64,000 bases of DNA, from assembly GCA_963725035.1 (NCBI GenBank), contig CAVRWX010000019.1:186001-250000 (forward strand), written 5' to 3'. The position numbers were made by a program, and so were the translations under genes. The notes under the pieces were generated by a model. That model saw only the letters and a list, made by a program, of their open reading frames with translations. It was not told where the DNA came from and did not search any database. The stretch comes from JALZKA01 sp963725035 (lineage in GTDB: Bacteria; Actinomycetota; Thermoleophilia; Solirubrobacterales; 70-9). Shown here piece by piece: positions 24,952 to 34,862 of this stretch; position 1 is the stretch's first letter; each line of letters opens with the position of its first letter.

Positions 24952-25959
24952 CTATGGCCCGCCGGCTCTGCGGGCTTCTTCCTCGAGGTACGCCTCGGCC
25001 CTCAGATCCGCCGACTCGGGACTGCCCCGGCGGTCCACCAGGATCACCTCTGTGTGTGCCATCCGGTCCTGCAATCCGCGCCTGCGTTCGGAGAAAAGAA
25101 TCATCCAGTAACCCGCTCCGAGTGGGATCGCGGCAAGGACCATGCCGATGAGCCGCCGCCACGCCGCGTGCGGGCTGATACGGGGCGTGCCGTCGTAGTC
25201 GTCGAGGCTGATCCCGAGGAAACGCATGCCCGGGGTTTGTCCCGCGAGGGTCCAGAAGAAGAACAGGTAGCTCCCGCTCAACCAGATCAGGGCAGCCAAG
25301 CCAATGATGAGTGAGAGGGTCTGCGAGGGGTCGTAGTCGAAGAGGGCCTCGACGGTGAAGTTGACCGCGGCGGTTCCGGCAAAGAACATGATCGCGACCA
25401 GGAGTCCGTCCGCGCCAAACGCGATGAGACGGGTCACGAGACCGGCGTTGTCCGAGTCACGAGGCTTCGAGCGTGTGCCCTGGCGCGTGATGCGCCGCGC
25501 GAGATTCTCGGCGGCCCAATCGAGGCGGTGAGCGATCCGCCTGATCTGCCTGCCGATGTCTTCGAGCAGTCCAACCCCCTGCGATGCGATGGCCGCGCGC
25601 ACCTCTGGCGCCTCGGCGACCCGCTCGACCAGCTTCTGTGCCTCGTCGCTTTGGAGCAGGCGATCCCAGACCTTGTCCACCAGCGGGCTGTCGAGCGCAT
25701 TGATCGCGGCCCGCTCCACGGCGGGGCTTGCGAGGAGGCGCTCCACCGCTTCTTCGATTGCCGGCCCTTCGAGCACCCTGACCAGCGCTCGCTCGACAGC
25801 CGGGCTCTCGAGCGCACGCACGATGGCCTCCTCGGTGGCCAGGTCCAGCGCGTCGTCGATACCCGTTGCCTCGGCCATCGCGCTCGCGGTCCGTGCTCCG
25901 CCGCCAAGCAGGCGTGCGGCAAAGGAGGGCCGCCGGGTGGGTCGCTGGTCCTCCGCCAT
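24952..25959 (-). CDS. RDD-family membrane protein with repeated N-terminal helices
   Basis: 335 aa. Residues 25-130 consist of about five imperfect 20-22-residue helical units of the form 'ESPAVERALVRVL-EGPAIEEAVERLL-ASPAVERAAINAL-DSPLVDKVWDRLL'. Residues 170-320 form an RDD membrane domain: 'GLVTRLIAFGADGLLVAIMFFAGTAAVNF' (the Arg and Asp of the family name), two more helices, 'GQTPGMRFLGISLDDYDG' and a last helix 'MVLAAIPLGAGYWMILFSERRRGLQDRMAHTEVI'. RDD proteins are suspected small-molecule or ion transporters, but the function is generally unknown. It stands alone, 33 bp downstream of rlmN on the same strand. Confidence 0.8.
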   Translation of the reverse strand: MAEDQRPTRRPSFAARLLGGGARTASAMAEATGIDDALDLATEEAIVRALESPAVERALVRVLEGPAIEEAVERLLASPAVERAAINALDSPLVDKVWDRLLQSDEAQKLVERVAEAPEVRAAIASQGVGLLEDIGRQIRRIAHRLDWAAENLARRITRQGTRSKPRDSDNAGLVTRLIAFGADGLLVAIMFFAGTAAVNFTVEALFDYDPSQTLSLIIGLAALIWLSGSYLFFFWTLAGQTPGMRFLGISLDDYDGTPRISPHAAWRRLIGMVLAAIPLGAGYWMILFSERRRGLQDRMAHTEVILVDRRGSPESADLRAEAYLEEEARRAGGP

Positions 25960-25992
25960 CTCGAGCGGAGGCTAAGCCTCGCGTCGGAAGTC

Positions 25993-26979
25993 TCAGCCTG
26001 ACGCCGAACGCGCCGCGAGCTGGCCGCAGGCGGCGTCGATGTCCTGGCCGCGGGTGAGGCGGATCGTGGCGCGCAGGCCACCGCGCTCGAGCTCGGCGCG
26101 AAAGGCGCGAATGATCCCCGGCTCGGAGCCGTCGAAGCTTCCTGTGGGGTTGTACGGGATGAGATTGACCTTGAAGGCGCGCGGGTCGAGGACCTTCGCC
26201 ATCTCCTTGGCGAGAGCCGGCGAGTCGTTCACGCCCGCGAGCATCACGTACTCGACGAACACCATCCGCCTGCGCTTGCGGTGGTACGCACGGCAGGCGG
26301 CGAGCACGTCGGCCAGCGGGTAGCGGTCGTTCACGGGCATGAGCTCGGAGCGAAGCGCGTCGTTCGGCGCGTGGAGCGAGAGCGCCAGGCGGATCGGCAT
26401 CTCGGACTCGGTGAGGCGCTCGATCCCCGGGATCCAGCCAACGGTCGAGATGGCAGTGCGGCGATGGGTGATGCCGACGTCCGGCAGCGCGGCGCAGGCC
26501 TCCAGCACGTTGTCCAGGTTCATCATCGGCTCGCCCATTCCCATGAAGACGCAGTGGTCAATGGCCTCGATACGGCGGAAGTGGAGCGCCTGGTCGACGA
26601 TCTCGGCCGCCGTCAGGTTGCGGCCGAACTTCATCGTCCCCGTGGCGCAGAAGGTGCAGGTCAGCGGGCAGCCCGACTGGGAGGAGACGCAGATCGAGCG
26701 CCGCCCGTCGCGGTAGCGCATCAGCACCGCCTCGACCGCCCGGCCGTCGGCCGTCTCGAAGAGCGCCTTGACGGTCCCGTCCTTCGAGTGGGCCTCGCGC
26801 TCGAGCGCGAGCGTCGAATAGGGCACCTCCGCCTCGAGCCGCTCGCGGAGCGCGGCGGGCACGTTCGACATCTCCGCATAGCCAGAGGCGCCACGCGCCG
26901 CCCATTCCCACACCTGCTGGGAGCGATACGACGGCTCGCCCTCCTCGGCAAGCGCACGTTCAAGCAGCGCTACGTCCAT
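25993..26979 (-). CDS. rlmN: 23S rRNA (adenine2503-C2)-methyltransferase / tRNA methyltransferase RlmN
   Basis: 328 aa. A radical-SAM enzyme that methylates C2 of A2503 in 23S rRNA (and A37 in some tRNAs). The [4Fe-4S] ligands are in 'CVSSQSGCPLTCTFCATG' (CxxxCxxC). Other markers: N-terminal 'SYRSQQVWEWAARGASGYAEMSNVP', 'FMGMGEPMMNLDNV', 'ISTVGWIPGIERL', 'LALSLHAPNDALRSELMPVN', 'VEYVMLAGVNDS', 'LIPYNPTGSFDGS', and the C-terminal catalytic cysteine region 'RLTRGQDIDAACGQLA'. Slightly shorter than the E. coli enzyme at both ends, but all catalytic parts are there. Confidence 0.95.
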   Translation of the reverse strand: MDVALLERALAEEGEPSYRSQQVWEWAARGASGYAEMSNVPAALRERLEAEVPYSTLALEREAHSKDGTVKALFETADGRAVEAVLMRYRDGRRSICVSSQSGCPLTCTFCATGTMKFGRNLTAAEIVDQALHFRRIEAIDHCVFMGMGEPMMNLDNVLEACAALPDVGITHRRTAISTVGWIPGIERLTESEMPIRLALSLHAPNDALRSELMPVNDRYPLADVLAACRAYHRKRRRMVFVEYVMLAGVNDSPALAKEMAKVLDPRAFKVNLIPYNPTGSFDGSEPGIIRAFRAELERGGLRATIRLTRGQDIDAACGQLAARSASG

Positions 26980-26987
26980 CCACCAAT

Positions 26988-27000
26988 GGTGCCAGGCACC
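26988..27000. repeat. GGTGCCAGGCACC palindromic repeat
   Basis: Exact copy of the 13-mer in the 22-bp gap between the MFS gene and rlmN, both read on the minus strand. It overlaps the ribosome-binding region of rlmN. Confidence 0.65.
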
Positions 27001-27001
27001 C

Positions 27002-28195
27002 TCAGGCGGTGGCCGGTGCGGGCCTGAGCGCGCCGCGCCAGACGAACGAAGCGATCGAACCGGCGAGGGCGACGGCTACGCCAAGAGCGACCGCCTCTTC
27101 CCAGCCGCGTGCCTCGATGACCCCGCCGGCGATCGCCGTGCCGAGCGAGACGCCGGCGATCAGCGAGGTCATGAGCCAGGAGAACGCCTCCGTCCCGGTT
27201 CCTGCGGGCGCGACGATCGAGATGAGCTGGTTGCGCGTGGCGATCAGCGGCGCGATCGGCGCTCCGGCTGCCAGCACCAGGATCCCCATCGCGACGGGCG
27301 AGGAGGCGAGCATGAGCGGAACGCAGAGGAAGGGGAAGAGCAGCGTCACGACCAGGTACGTGTCGAGCAACTCGCGCCGGGGCGTTCGGGCGCCGAAGGC
27401 CAGGCCGCCGACCCCGCTCGCAAGCGACCACAGCGCAAGCAGCACCCCGGCGAGCGCGGCCGAGCCCTCGATCTCGCTGAACGCGGGAAGCGCCACCTCG
27501 ACGGTCCCGATCATGAAGCCGACCGGAACGGTGGACAGGGCGACCGCGCGGATGCCCGGGGAGCGCAGCGGGCCGAGTCCTCCAACCCGGCCCTCGAGTG
27601 GGATGACTCGGCGCCGGTCGGGCAGCTTGACAAGAAAGAGGGCTGTGCCGGCTACGACGAGCGCCGCAGAGACCGCGAGTGCGGCCTGTGGCGAGATCAA
27701 TGCGACGAGCACTGCAGTCACGAGCGGGCCGGTGACGAACGACACCTCGATCATCACCGAGTCGAGCGCGAAGGCCCCGCGCAAGAGCTCGGCGTCACCG
27801 TCCATCATCTCCGGCCAGCGCGACCTCAGAACCGAGCCCGAGGGCGGGTAGCACAGGCCGGCCAAGGCCGCACAGGCAACAAGGGCCTCGGAGGGCGCGC
27901 CGGACACGCCCAGGACCCAGAGCGAAAGGATGGCTGCGGCGTGGCCGACGGCCACCGGCATCAGCAGGATCGCACCGCGGCGGTCGACCAACCGCCCCAC
28001 GAGCGGCGCGGCGATGCCGGCACCTAGCGCCAGTCCACCCGCGGCGAGCCCGGCCGTGGCGAACGAACCGGTCTCGGCACGCAGGAAAAGGATCACCGCC
28101 AGCCCGTTGATGGCGTACGGGATGCGCGTCAGCATCGTCGAGGCGATCAGCACCGCAAAGCGCGGCACTCGAAGGACTCGCGCGTAGATCGCCAT
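27002..28195 (-). CDS. Major facilitator superfamily transporter
   Basis: 397 aa from the ATG at 28195 (a TTG at 28216 would add 7 residues). Twelve hydrophobic segments in two halves can be counted. The conserved MFS loop between helices 2 and 3 is 'GRLVDRRGAILLMPV'. Family and substrate are not clear; the overall look resembles actinobacterial drug- or sugar-efflux-like MFS proteins. There is a long central loop 'VKLPDRRRVIPLEGRVGGLGPLR'. It is 22 bp upstream of rlmN on the same strand. Confidence 0.82.
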   Translation of the reverse strand: MAIYARVLRVPRFAVLIASTMLTRIPYAINGLAVILFLRAETGSFATAGLAAGGLALGAGIAAPLVGRLVDRRGAILLMPVAVGHAAAILSLWVLGVSGAPSEALVACAALAGLCYPPSGSVLRSRWPEMMDGDAELLRGAFALDSVMIEVSFVTGPLVTAVLVALISPQAALAVSAALVVAGTALFLVKLPDRRRVIPLEGRVGGLGPLRSPGIRAVALSTVPVGFMIGTVEVALPAFSEIEGSAALAGVLLALWSLASGVGGLAFGARTPRRELLDTYLVVTLLFPFLCVPLMLASSPVAMGILVLAAGAPIAPLIATRNQLISIVAPAGTGTEAFSWLMTSLIAGVSLGTAIAGGVIEARGWEEAVALGVAVALAGSIASFVWRGALRPAPATA

Positions 28196-28295
28196 CCGAT
28201 CCCAGGATGGCAGCAACCTCGACCACCGAAAGGAGTCTGACCGTGGGTCAGGACCCCGTTGAGGGTTACTTGAGGGTTCAGCGGTCAGCTCGCGC

Positions 28296-28550
28296 TCAGC
28301 GCGAGAAGAGCCGGAAGATGAAGAGCAGCAGAAACGAGCCGCCGATCGCGATCAGCCACGTCTCCAGGTCGAAGAAGTCGTCGATATTGCCGAGGTCGAG
28401 CTCGGTCGCGATCCACCCACCGAGGAGAGCGCCGAGGATTCCGATTGCGGTCGTACCAATGCAGCCGCCGGGCTCGGTGCGGCCAGGGAAGAGCGCCCGC
28501 GCGATCGTGCCCGCAAACAGCCCGAGGAATATCCAGCCGAAGAAGCCCAT
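28296..28550 (-). CDS. Transglycosylase-associated (GlsB/YeaQ/YmgE) membrane protein
   Basis: 84 aa. Start ATG at 28550 opens 'MGFFGWIFLGLFAGTIARALFPG'. The family signature 'GGCIGTTAIGILGALLGGW' (Gly-rich double helix) and a third helix 'WLIAIGGSFLLLFIFRLF' follow. These small proteins are often stress-induced; their function is not established. It begins 3 bp after the stop of the phosphoesterase gene on the same strand, so the two are probably cotranscribed. Confidence 0.85.
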   Translation of the reverse strand: MGFFGWIFLGLFAGTIARALFPGRTEPGGCIGTTAIGILGALLGGWIATELDLGNIDDFFDLETWLIAIGGSFLLLFIFRLFSR

Positions 28551-28552
28551 AA

Positions 28553-29149
28553 TCAGACGTCGAAGGTAGCGCCGTCGGGCCCCAGGTTCGCGATCTCGGT
28601 CTGCCCAATCCGCGAGCGGGCGCCCCAGCTCTCGTGGATATGGCCGCAGACCGCGAGCGGCGGAGCGAGGCGCTCGATCGCATCGGCGAGCGCCTGCGAG
28701 CCCAGGTTCTGGCCCGACCCCGCGAGGTCGCAGTGCCCGCGCGGGGGGGAGTGGAGGACGAGTACCGCGCCCTCGGGGCACGGCTCCAGCGCCTCGGCGG
28801 CCTCTTCGTCCGAGAGGTCGAAGCTCCAGTCCCAGGGTGTCACGGGAATGCCCGCTCCAAGGCCGAAGAACGTCACGCCTTCGATCTCGGTCGCCTCACC
28901 GTGAAGAACGGTGGCGGCGCTCCAGCCCGACGCGGCTTCGCGAAGCGCGTCGGCCGTCTCGTTGTTGCCCGGTATGAGCACGGTTGGCGTCTGGATCGCC
29001 GCAAGGGCATCGATCGTTTCTGAGAGCCCCTTGTGGACGGAGGCGAAGTCGCCGGCGCCGATCACGACGTCGGCGTCCGCCGAGCGCTCCACGAGCGAGG
29101 CGGCGCGGCCGAGGTCGCGATGGAGATCTGAGAAAGCGAGGATGCGCAC
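28553..29149 (-). CDS. Calcineurin-like metallophosphoesterase
   Basis: 198 aa. The five metal-site motifs are in order: 'FSDLH' (DxH), 'VIGAGDFAS' (GD), 'IPGNNE' (GNxE in place of GNHD/E), 'LVLHSPPRGHCD' (H) and 'VCGHIHESWG' (GHxH). This is the small YfcE/Icc-like class that hydrolyses phosphomono- or diesters with two metal ions. There is no signal peptide, so it acts in the cytoplasm. The substrate is not known. Confidence 0.88.
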   Translation of the reverse strand: MRILAFSDLHRDLGRAASLVERSADADVVIGAGDFASVHKGLSETIDALAAIQTPTVLIPGNNETADALREAASGWSAATVLHGEATEIEGVTFFGLGAGIPVTPWDWSFDLSDEEAAEALEPCPEGAVLVLHSPPRGHCDLAGSGQNLGSQALADAIERLAPPLAVCGHIHESWGARSRIGQTEIANLGPDGATFDV

Positions 29150-29161
29150 CGCCGCGATCCT

Positions 29162-29310
29162 ATGGAACGGGAGCTAGACCCGGACCGGGGCGCTGACCGC
29201 GTGGCTCGGAGGCGGAGCTCGACCTCACGCGCGACCAGCTCAACGACGACTGCACCGACCTCTTCGTCGCGATGGGCGAAGCCGCTCTGCGAATCTCCGC
29301 TGACCGATGA
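29162..29310 (+). CDS. Small protein of unknown function, about 49 aa (frameshifted)
   Basis: An ATG at 29162 opens 'MERELDPDRGADRVAR'. If one G is restored in the short G run at about 29210 the frame continues 'EAELDLTRDQLNDDCTDLFVAMGEAALRISADR' to a TGA at 29308-29310. That stop overlaps the ATG of the GH13 gene as ATGA, exactly as other coupled genes do in this window, which is the best argument that it is a real gene. Charged, helical, one cysteine; no family recognised. Confidence 0.45.
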
Positions 29311-30566
29311 CCAATCGAGAACCGCGATGGTGGGACGACGCGGTCGTCTACCAGATCTACCCGCGCTCGTTCCAGGACTCGGACGGCGACGGGATCGGCG
29401 ACCTTGCGGGGATCGAGTCGCGCCTGGACCACCTCGTGTACCTGGGCGTCGACGCTCTCTGGCTCTCGCCGATCTACCCGTCACCCCTCGCAGACATGGG
29501 CTACGACGTGGCCGACCACTGCGCCATCGCCCCGGAGCTGGGCGACCTCGACGGCTTCGACCGCCTCGTCGCTCGAGCCCACGACCTGGGCCTCAAGGTC
29601 CTCCTCGACTTCGTTCCCTCTCACACCTCGATTGAGCACCCCTGGTTCCGCGAGCACCCCGAGTACTACGTGTGGGCCGACGAGCCGCCGAACAACTGGG
29701 TCGCGGCGTTCGGCGGGCCGGCGTGGACGCTCGACGACGAGACGGGCCGCTACTACCTCCACTCGTTCTATCCAGAGCAACCGGACCTCGACTGGCGCGT
29801 CCCCGAGGTTCGCGAGGCCATGGGAGACGTGATCCGCTTCTGGGTCGACCGCGGTGTGGACGGTTTCAGGGCCGACGCCCTTCAGCAGCTGATGAAGGAC
29901 CCAGAGCTTCGCGACGATCCGGTGGCGACGAAGCCCTTTCCCCTGCCGCTCGGGGACGAGTACGGGCGCCTCGAGCACGTCCACTCCGAAGCCGGGCCGG
30001 AGATCGGCGTTGCGCTCCAAGCGATGCGCGAAGCGGCGGGGGATGCCCTCCTGGTGGGCGAGGTCTACAGGCCCACGCGCGACCTCGGGCCCTACCTCGA
30101 GCATCTCGATCTGGCGTTCGCGTTCGAGCTTCTCCACGCACCGTTCGACGAGGAGCGCCTGGCGGAGGTGGTCGCCGAAGGTCAGCGCATGGGGCGAGTC
30201 GCGTGGGCACTCTCGAACCACGACTTCCCCCGCCTCGCGACCCGGTTCGGCGAAGAACGCGCGGCCCGCGCGGCGGAGTTCCTGCTGTCGCTTCCAGGCA
30301 CCGTGTTCCTCTACCAGGGGGACGAGATCGGGATGGTGGACGGGGAGGAGGCAGATCCGCCCTACGACCGCGCGGGCAGGGACGCGCACCGCCACCCCAT
30401 GCAGTGGGAGCCCGAGCCTCTCGGCGGCTTCACGACAGGCGAGCCGTGGCTGGGCTTGACGGACCCCGAACGACGGAGCGTCCGTGCCCAGCGGGGCGTC
30501 GAGGGGTCCTCTCTCGAACTCCACCGGCGGTTGATCGCCGCCCGCCGCTTGCGTCTGGACGAATAG
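29307..30566 (+). CDS. Alpha-glucosidase/oligo-1,6-glucosidase-like GH13 enzyme, C-terminal domain missing
   Basis: 419 aa. TIM-barrel GH13 signatures: 'VVYQIYPRSFQDSDGDGIGDLAGI', 'LGVDALWLSPIYPSPLADMGYDVADH' (region I), 'VLLDFVPSHTSIEHPWF', nucleophile 'DGFRADAL' (region II), acid/base 'LLVGEVYRPT' (region III), 'LSNHDFPR' (region IV) and 'LPGTVFLYQGDEIGM'. It hydrolyses alpha-1,4 or alpha-1,6 glucosidic bonds in small oligosaccharides. Family members usually run to 520-560 aa; this one stops just as the beta-sandwich C domain should begin ('LELHRRLIAARRLRLDE'). Either the gene is truncated or the sequence has an error near 30560. It precedes the sugar ABC operon, a sensible functional pairing. 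Confidence 0.85.
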   Translation: MTNREPRWWDDAVVYQIYPRSFQDSDGDGIGDLAGIESRLDHLVYLGVDALWLSPIYPSPLADMGYDVADHCAIAPELGDLDGFDRLVARAHDLGLKVLLDFVPSHTSIEHPWFREHPEYYVWADEPPNNWVAAFGGPAWTLDDETGRYYLHSFYPEQPDLDWRVPEVREAMGDVIRFWVDRGVDGFRADALQQLMKDPELRDDPVATKPFPLPLGDEYGRLEHVHSEAGPEIGVALQAMREAAGDALLVGEVYRPTRDLGPYLEHLDLAFAFELLHAPFDEERLAEVVAEGQRMGRVAWALSNHDFPRLATRFGEERAARAAEFLLSLPGTVFLYQGDEIGMVDGEEADPPYDRAGRDAHRHPMQWEPEPLGGFTTGEPWLGLTDPERRSVRAQRGVEGSSLELHRRLIAARRLRLDE

Positions 30567-30625
30567 CCCGAGTCTGTTTGTCTCCCCCTACCTCGGGGTA
30601 GCTTCGCCTCCGAGAGGAGGAAGAG

Positions 30626-31911
30626 TTGGACCCAGGTTCCAAGGTTGGACGAGTGACGAGCGTCGTCGCCCTGCTCGCAGCCGGGCTCGCGCTCTCGTCG
30701 TGCACTGGCGGCGATGAGGAAGCGGAAGGCACCGAGCTCTCGTTCTTCGTCTTCAACGAGCCCAGCGGCGCCTTCCAGGCCGCCGCCGACCAAGTGCTCG
30801 GAGGAATCGAACGGCGAGTACACGATCACCTTCGAGTTCCTGCCGGCCGACGCCGACGGCCAGCGCGAGCAGCTCGTCCGCCGGCTCGGCGCCGAGGACC
30901 CTTCGATCGACATCCTCGGCATGGACGTGATCTGGACCGCGGAGTTCGCCAACGCGGGCTGGATTCAGCCCTGGGAGGGCGAGCTCGAATCGCAGGTGAC
31001 CGAGAACGTCTTCGACTCGGTCGTTGAGGGCGCCTCGTTCGAGGACACTCTGTACGCGGCGCCGTTCACGTCCAACACGCAGCTCCTCTGGTATCGCAAG
31101 GACAGGGTCGAGCAGGTGCCCGAGACGTGGGATCAGATGCTCGAAGAGGCTGAGCGGATCGGCGAGAACGGCTCGATCCAGGTGCAGGGCGAACCAGTAC
31201 GAGGGCTTCGTCGTCTGGGTGAACTCGATGATCGAGTCCGCAGGCTCGACAGGTGCTCGACGGACCCCGAGACGGTCGGCCTCGACCAGGAGGCGACCGA
31301 GAAGCGCGATCGAGACGATGGCCCGCTTCGCGACCTCCGACGCCGCGGCGCCCGACATCGATACCTCGACCGAGGACACCGCGCGGCTCTCGTTCGAGGC
31401 CGGGGGCGCCTCGTTCATGCTGAATTATCCGTTCGTCTACCCGAGTGCCAAGGAGAACGCGCCCGACGTCTTCGAGCAGACTCGAGGCGACGACGTACCC
31501 GGCTGTGGTCGAAGGCGAGCCGTCGGCACCGCCGCTGGGCAGGGATCAACCTCGGCGTCTCGGAGTTCTCGGAGAACTCCGAGCTCGCGTTCGAGGCGGC
31601 CGCCTGCATGGTGGAGCCGGAGAACCAGCTCGAGGCGGCCAAGCTCGGCGGGCTGCCGCCGACGCGCGAGGACGCTCTATGAGGACAAGGACGATCGAGG
31701 AGGCCTATCCCGGCTTCTCGGACCTCATCAAGGAGTCGATCAGACGCTTCGGCGCCGCGCCCGGTGACTCCGGCCTACACCGATCTTTCGCTGGCGATCC
31801 AGAGCGCACTCCACCCGATCGGCGACGTCGATCCCGACGACGTCGAGGCGACCTACGAGCAGCTTCAGGACCTGGTCGACCAGGCCGTGAAGAGGGAAGG
31901 GCGTCTTGTGA
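30626..31911 (+). CDS. Trehalose/maltose-type ABC transporter, substrate-binding lipoprotein (many frameshifts)
   Basis: TTG start at 30626 after a strong GAGAGGAGG. Lipoprotein signal 'VVALLAAGLALSSC', then family 1 binding protein (LpqY/ThuE-like): 'LSFFVFNEPSG', 'CSEESNGEYTITFEFLPADA', 'DILGMDVIWTAEFANAGWI', 'YAAPFTSNTQLLWYRKD', 'YEGFVVWVNSMIESAG', 'IETMARFATS', 'GGASFMLNYPFVYP', 'INLGVSEFSENSELAFEAAACMVEPENQ', 'AYTDLSLAIQSALHPIGDVDP'. The reading frame changes about ten times (near 30790, 31193, 31250-31300, 31485, 31544, 31665, 31697, 31742 and 31902), nearly always explained by one extra base. The corrected protein is about 425 aa and ends in TGA overlapping the next GTG. Confidence 0.8.
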
Positions 31912-32794
31912 GCGACAGGTCCAAGACGAAGCGCAGCTCGGTTGGATGCTGTGCGCGCCGGCGGTCATTCGCGATGGTGCTCGTCACCGCCTACCCGATC
32001 GGCTACGCGGTGGTCCTGTCTCTACAGGAGCTCGACCTGCGGTTCCCCGACGAAGGCGGCTTCGTCGGCCTTGACGAACTATCGAGACCGTGCTGACCTC
32101 GAGCCTGTGGTGGGAGGACGTCTTCAACACGACCTTCGTCACGGTGATCTCGGTCGCGCTCGAGCTGACGCTCGGGATGATCATCGCGCTCGTTATGCAC
32201 CGGCGATCTTCGGACGCGGGGTCGTGCGCACCTCCGTCCTCATCCCCTACGGCATCGTCACCGTGGTCGCCGCGTTCTCCTGGCAGTTCGCGTTCAACGC
32301 CGGACACCGGCTTCGTGAACGAGCTGCCGTTCGTCGCCGACGACAAGGCGTGGTTCGGCGAGCGGTTCTCCTCGTTCGCCGTGATCATCATGGCCGAGGT
32401 CTGGAAGACGACGCCGTTCATGGCCCTGCTGCTGCTCGCCGGACTGGTGACGATCGACGATGGCGTCTATGAGGCAGCCAAGGTCGACGGCGCGACCGCG
32501 TGGCAGCGCTTCTGGAAGATCACTCTGCCGCTGATGAAGCCGGCGATCCTGGTCGCCCTGCTCTTCCGGACGCTCGACGCGTTCCGGATCTTCGACAACA
32601 TCTTCATCATGACCGGCGGTGCTCAGAACACCGAGTCGGTGTCGATCCTGGGCTACAACCAGCTGATCGAGCGGCTCAACCTCGGGCTCGGCTCGGCTGT
32701 CTCCGTCCTGATCTTCGTCTGCGTGTTCCTGATCGCGTTCCTCTTCATCAAGGGGTTCGGCGTGAAGATGAACGAAGGGAGACCGGGTGGCTGA
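31908..32794 (+). CDS. Sugar ABC transporter permease 1, MalF type (frameshifted)
   Basis: GTG start at 31908 overlapping the binding-protein stop. Corrected to about 295 aa it has six membrane helices and the ABC sugar-permease EAA loop 'YEAAKVDGATAWQRFWKITLPLMKPAI'. Pieces in different frames join as 'LGWMLCAPAVI', 'AMVLVTAYPIGYAVVLSLQ', 'LDLRFPDEGGFVGL', 'VLTSSLWWEDVFNTTFVTVIS', 'GVVRTSVLIPYGIVTVVAAFSWQFAFNA', 'TGFVNELPFVADDKAWF'. Frame changes sit near 31933, 31970, 32079-32090, 32199 and 32305; the ones at 31933 and 32199 are losses in G runs, the others gains. Together with the next gene it forms the membrane channel. Confidence 0.82.
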
Positions 32795-33648
32795 GAAGAC
32801 AACCGGCCGCGAGAAGACCCTGTGGTCCGTCGGGATCCTCGTTGTGATCCTCTACGCCCTTATTCCGGTCCTGTGGATCGTCTCACTGTCGTTCAAGGAC
32901 CCGGCCTCGGTCACGGCGGGGGACTCGTTGTGGACCAAGTTCTGGCCCGCAGGAGTTCACGCTCGACAATTACAAGGGCCTCTTCGAGGGTGGACTCGAC
33001 AGTCCGCTCCTCGCACCGCTCATCAACTCGATCGGCATCGCCCTGATCGCTACGACGATCGCAATCGTCCTGGCGGCGTTCGCCGCCTACGCAATCGCGC
33101 GGCTCAACTTCCCGGGCAAGGCGCTGGTCCTCGCAGGCGCGCTGGCGATCGCCATGTTCCCGGCGATCTCGACGGTCGGCCCGCTCTTCGACATGTGGCG
33201 AACGATCGGCCTCTACGACACGTGGATCGGGCTGATCATCCCGTACCTCACCTTCGCGCTGCCGCTGGCGATCTACACGCTCGTCGCCTTCTTCCGCGAG
33301 ATCCCGTGGGACCTCGAGCAGGCGGCTCAGGTCGACGGCGCCACGCCGTTCCAGGCGTTCCGCAAGGTGATCGTCCCGCTGGCGGCGCCGGGCGTGTTCA
33401 CCGCCGCGATCCTGGTCTTCATCTTCTGCTGGAACGACTTCGTCTTCGCGATCTCGCTGACATCGTCGGACGCGTCGCGGACAGTCCCTGCGGCGCTCGC
33501 GTTCTTTACCGGCGACTCGCAGTTCACGGAGCCGACGGGCAACATCGCCGCCGCGGCAAGCCTCGTGACGGTGCCGATCATCATCTTCGTATTGATCTTC
33601 CAGCGGCGAATCGTCGCCGGTTTGACCGCAGGCGCGGTCAAGGGATAA
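32787..33648 (+). CDS. Sugar ABC transporter permease 2, MalG type (frameshifted)
   Basis: GTG start at 32787, overlapping the previous gene by 8 bp. Corrected to 286 aa. 'ILVVILYALIPVLWIVSLSFKDP' is helix 1. One extra base near 32950 ('CCCGCAGGAG') moves the frame to 'EFTLDNYKGLFEGGLDSPLLAPLINSI', after which the CUT1 permease signature follows: 'LNFPGKALVLAGALAIAMFP', 'PYLTFALPLAIYTLVAFFREIP', EAA loop 'DLEQAAQVDGATPFQAFRKVIVPLAAPGV' and 'FIFCWNDFVFAISL'. Without correction the first frame runs on into the ATPase gene and gives a false fusion. Confidence 0.87.
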
Positions 33649-33662
33649 GGAGAGAAGGAACT

Positions 33663-34832
<1,170 letters not shown>

Positions 34833-34837
34833 CGCCC

Positions 34838-34862
34838 GGTGCCAGGCACCGTGCCTGGCACC
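34838..34862. repeat. Double GGTGCCAGGCACC palindrome
   Basis: Two abutting inverted copies form a 25-bp palindrome (GGTGCCAGGCACC followed by GTGCCTGGCACC) between the 3' ends of the convergent sugar ATPase and ParB-like genes. It could act as a two-way terminator hairpin, but no T run follows. Confidence 0.7.
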
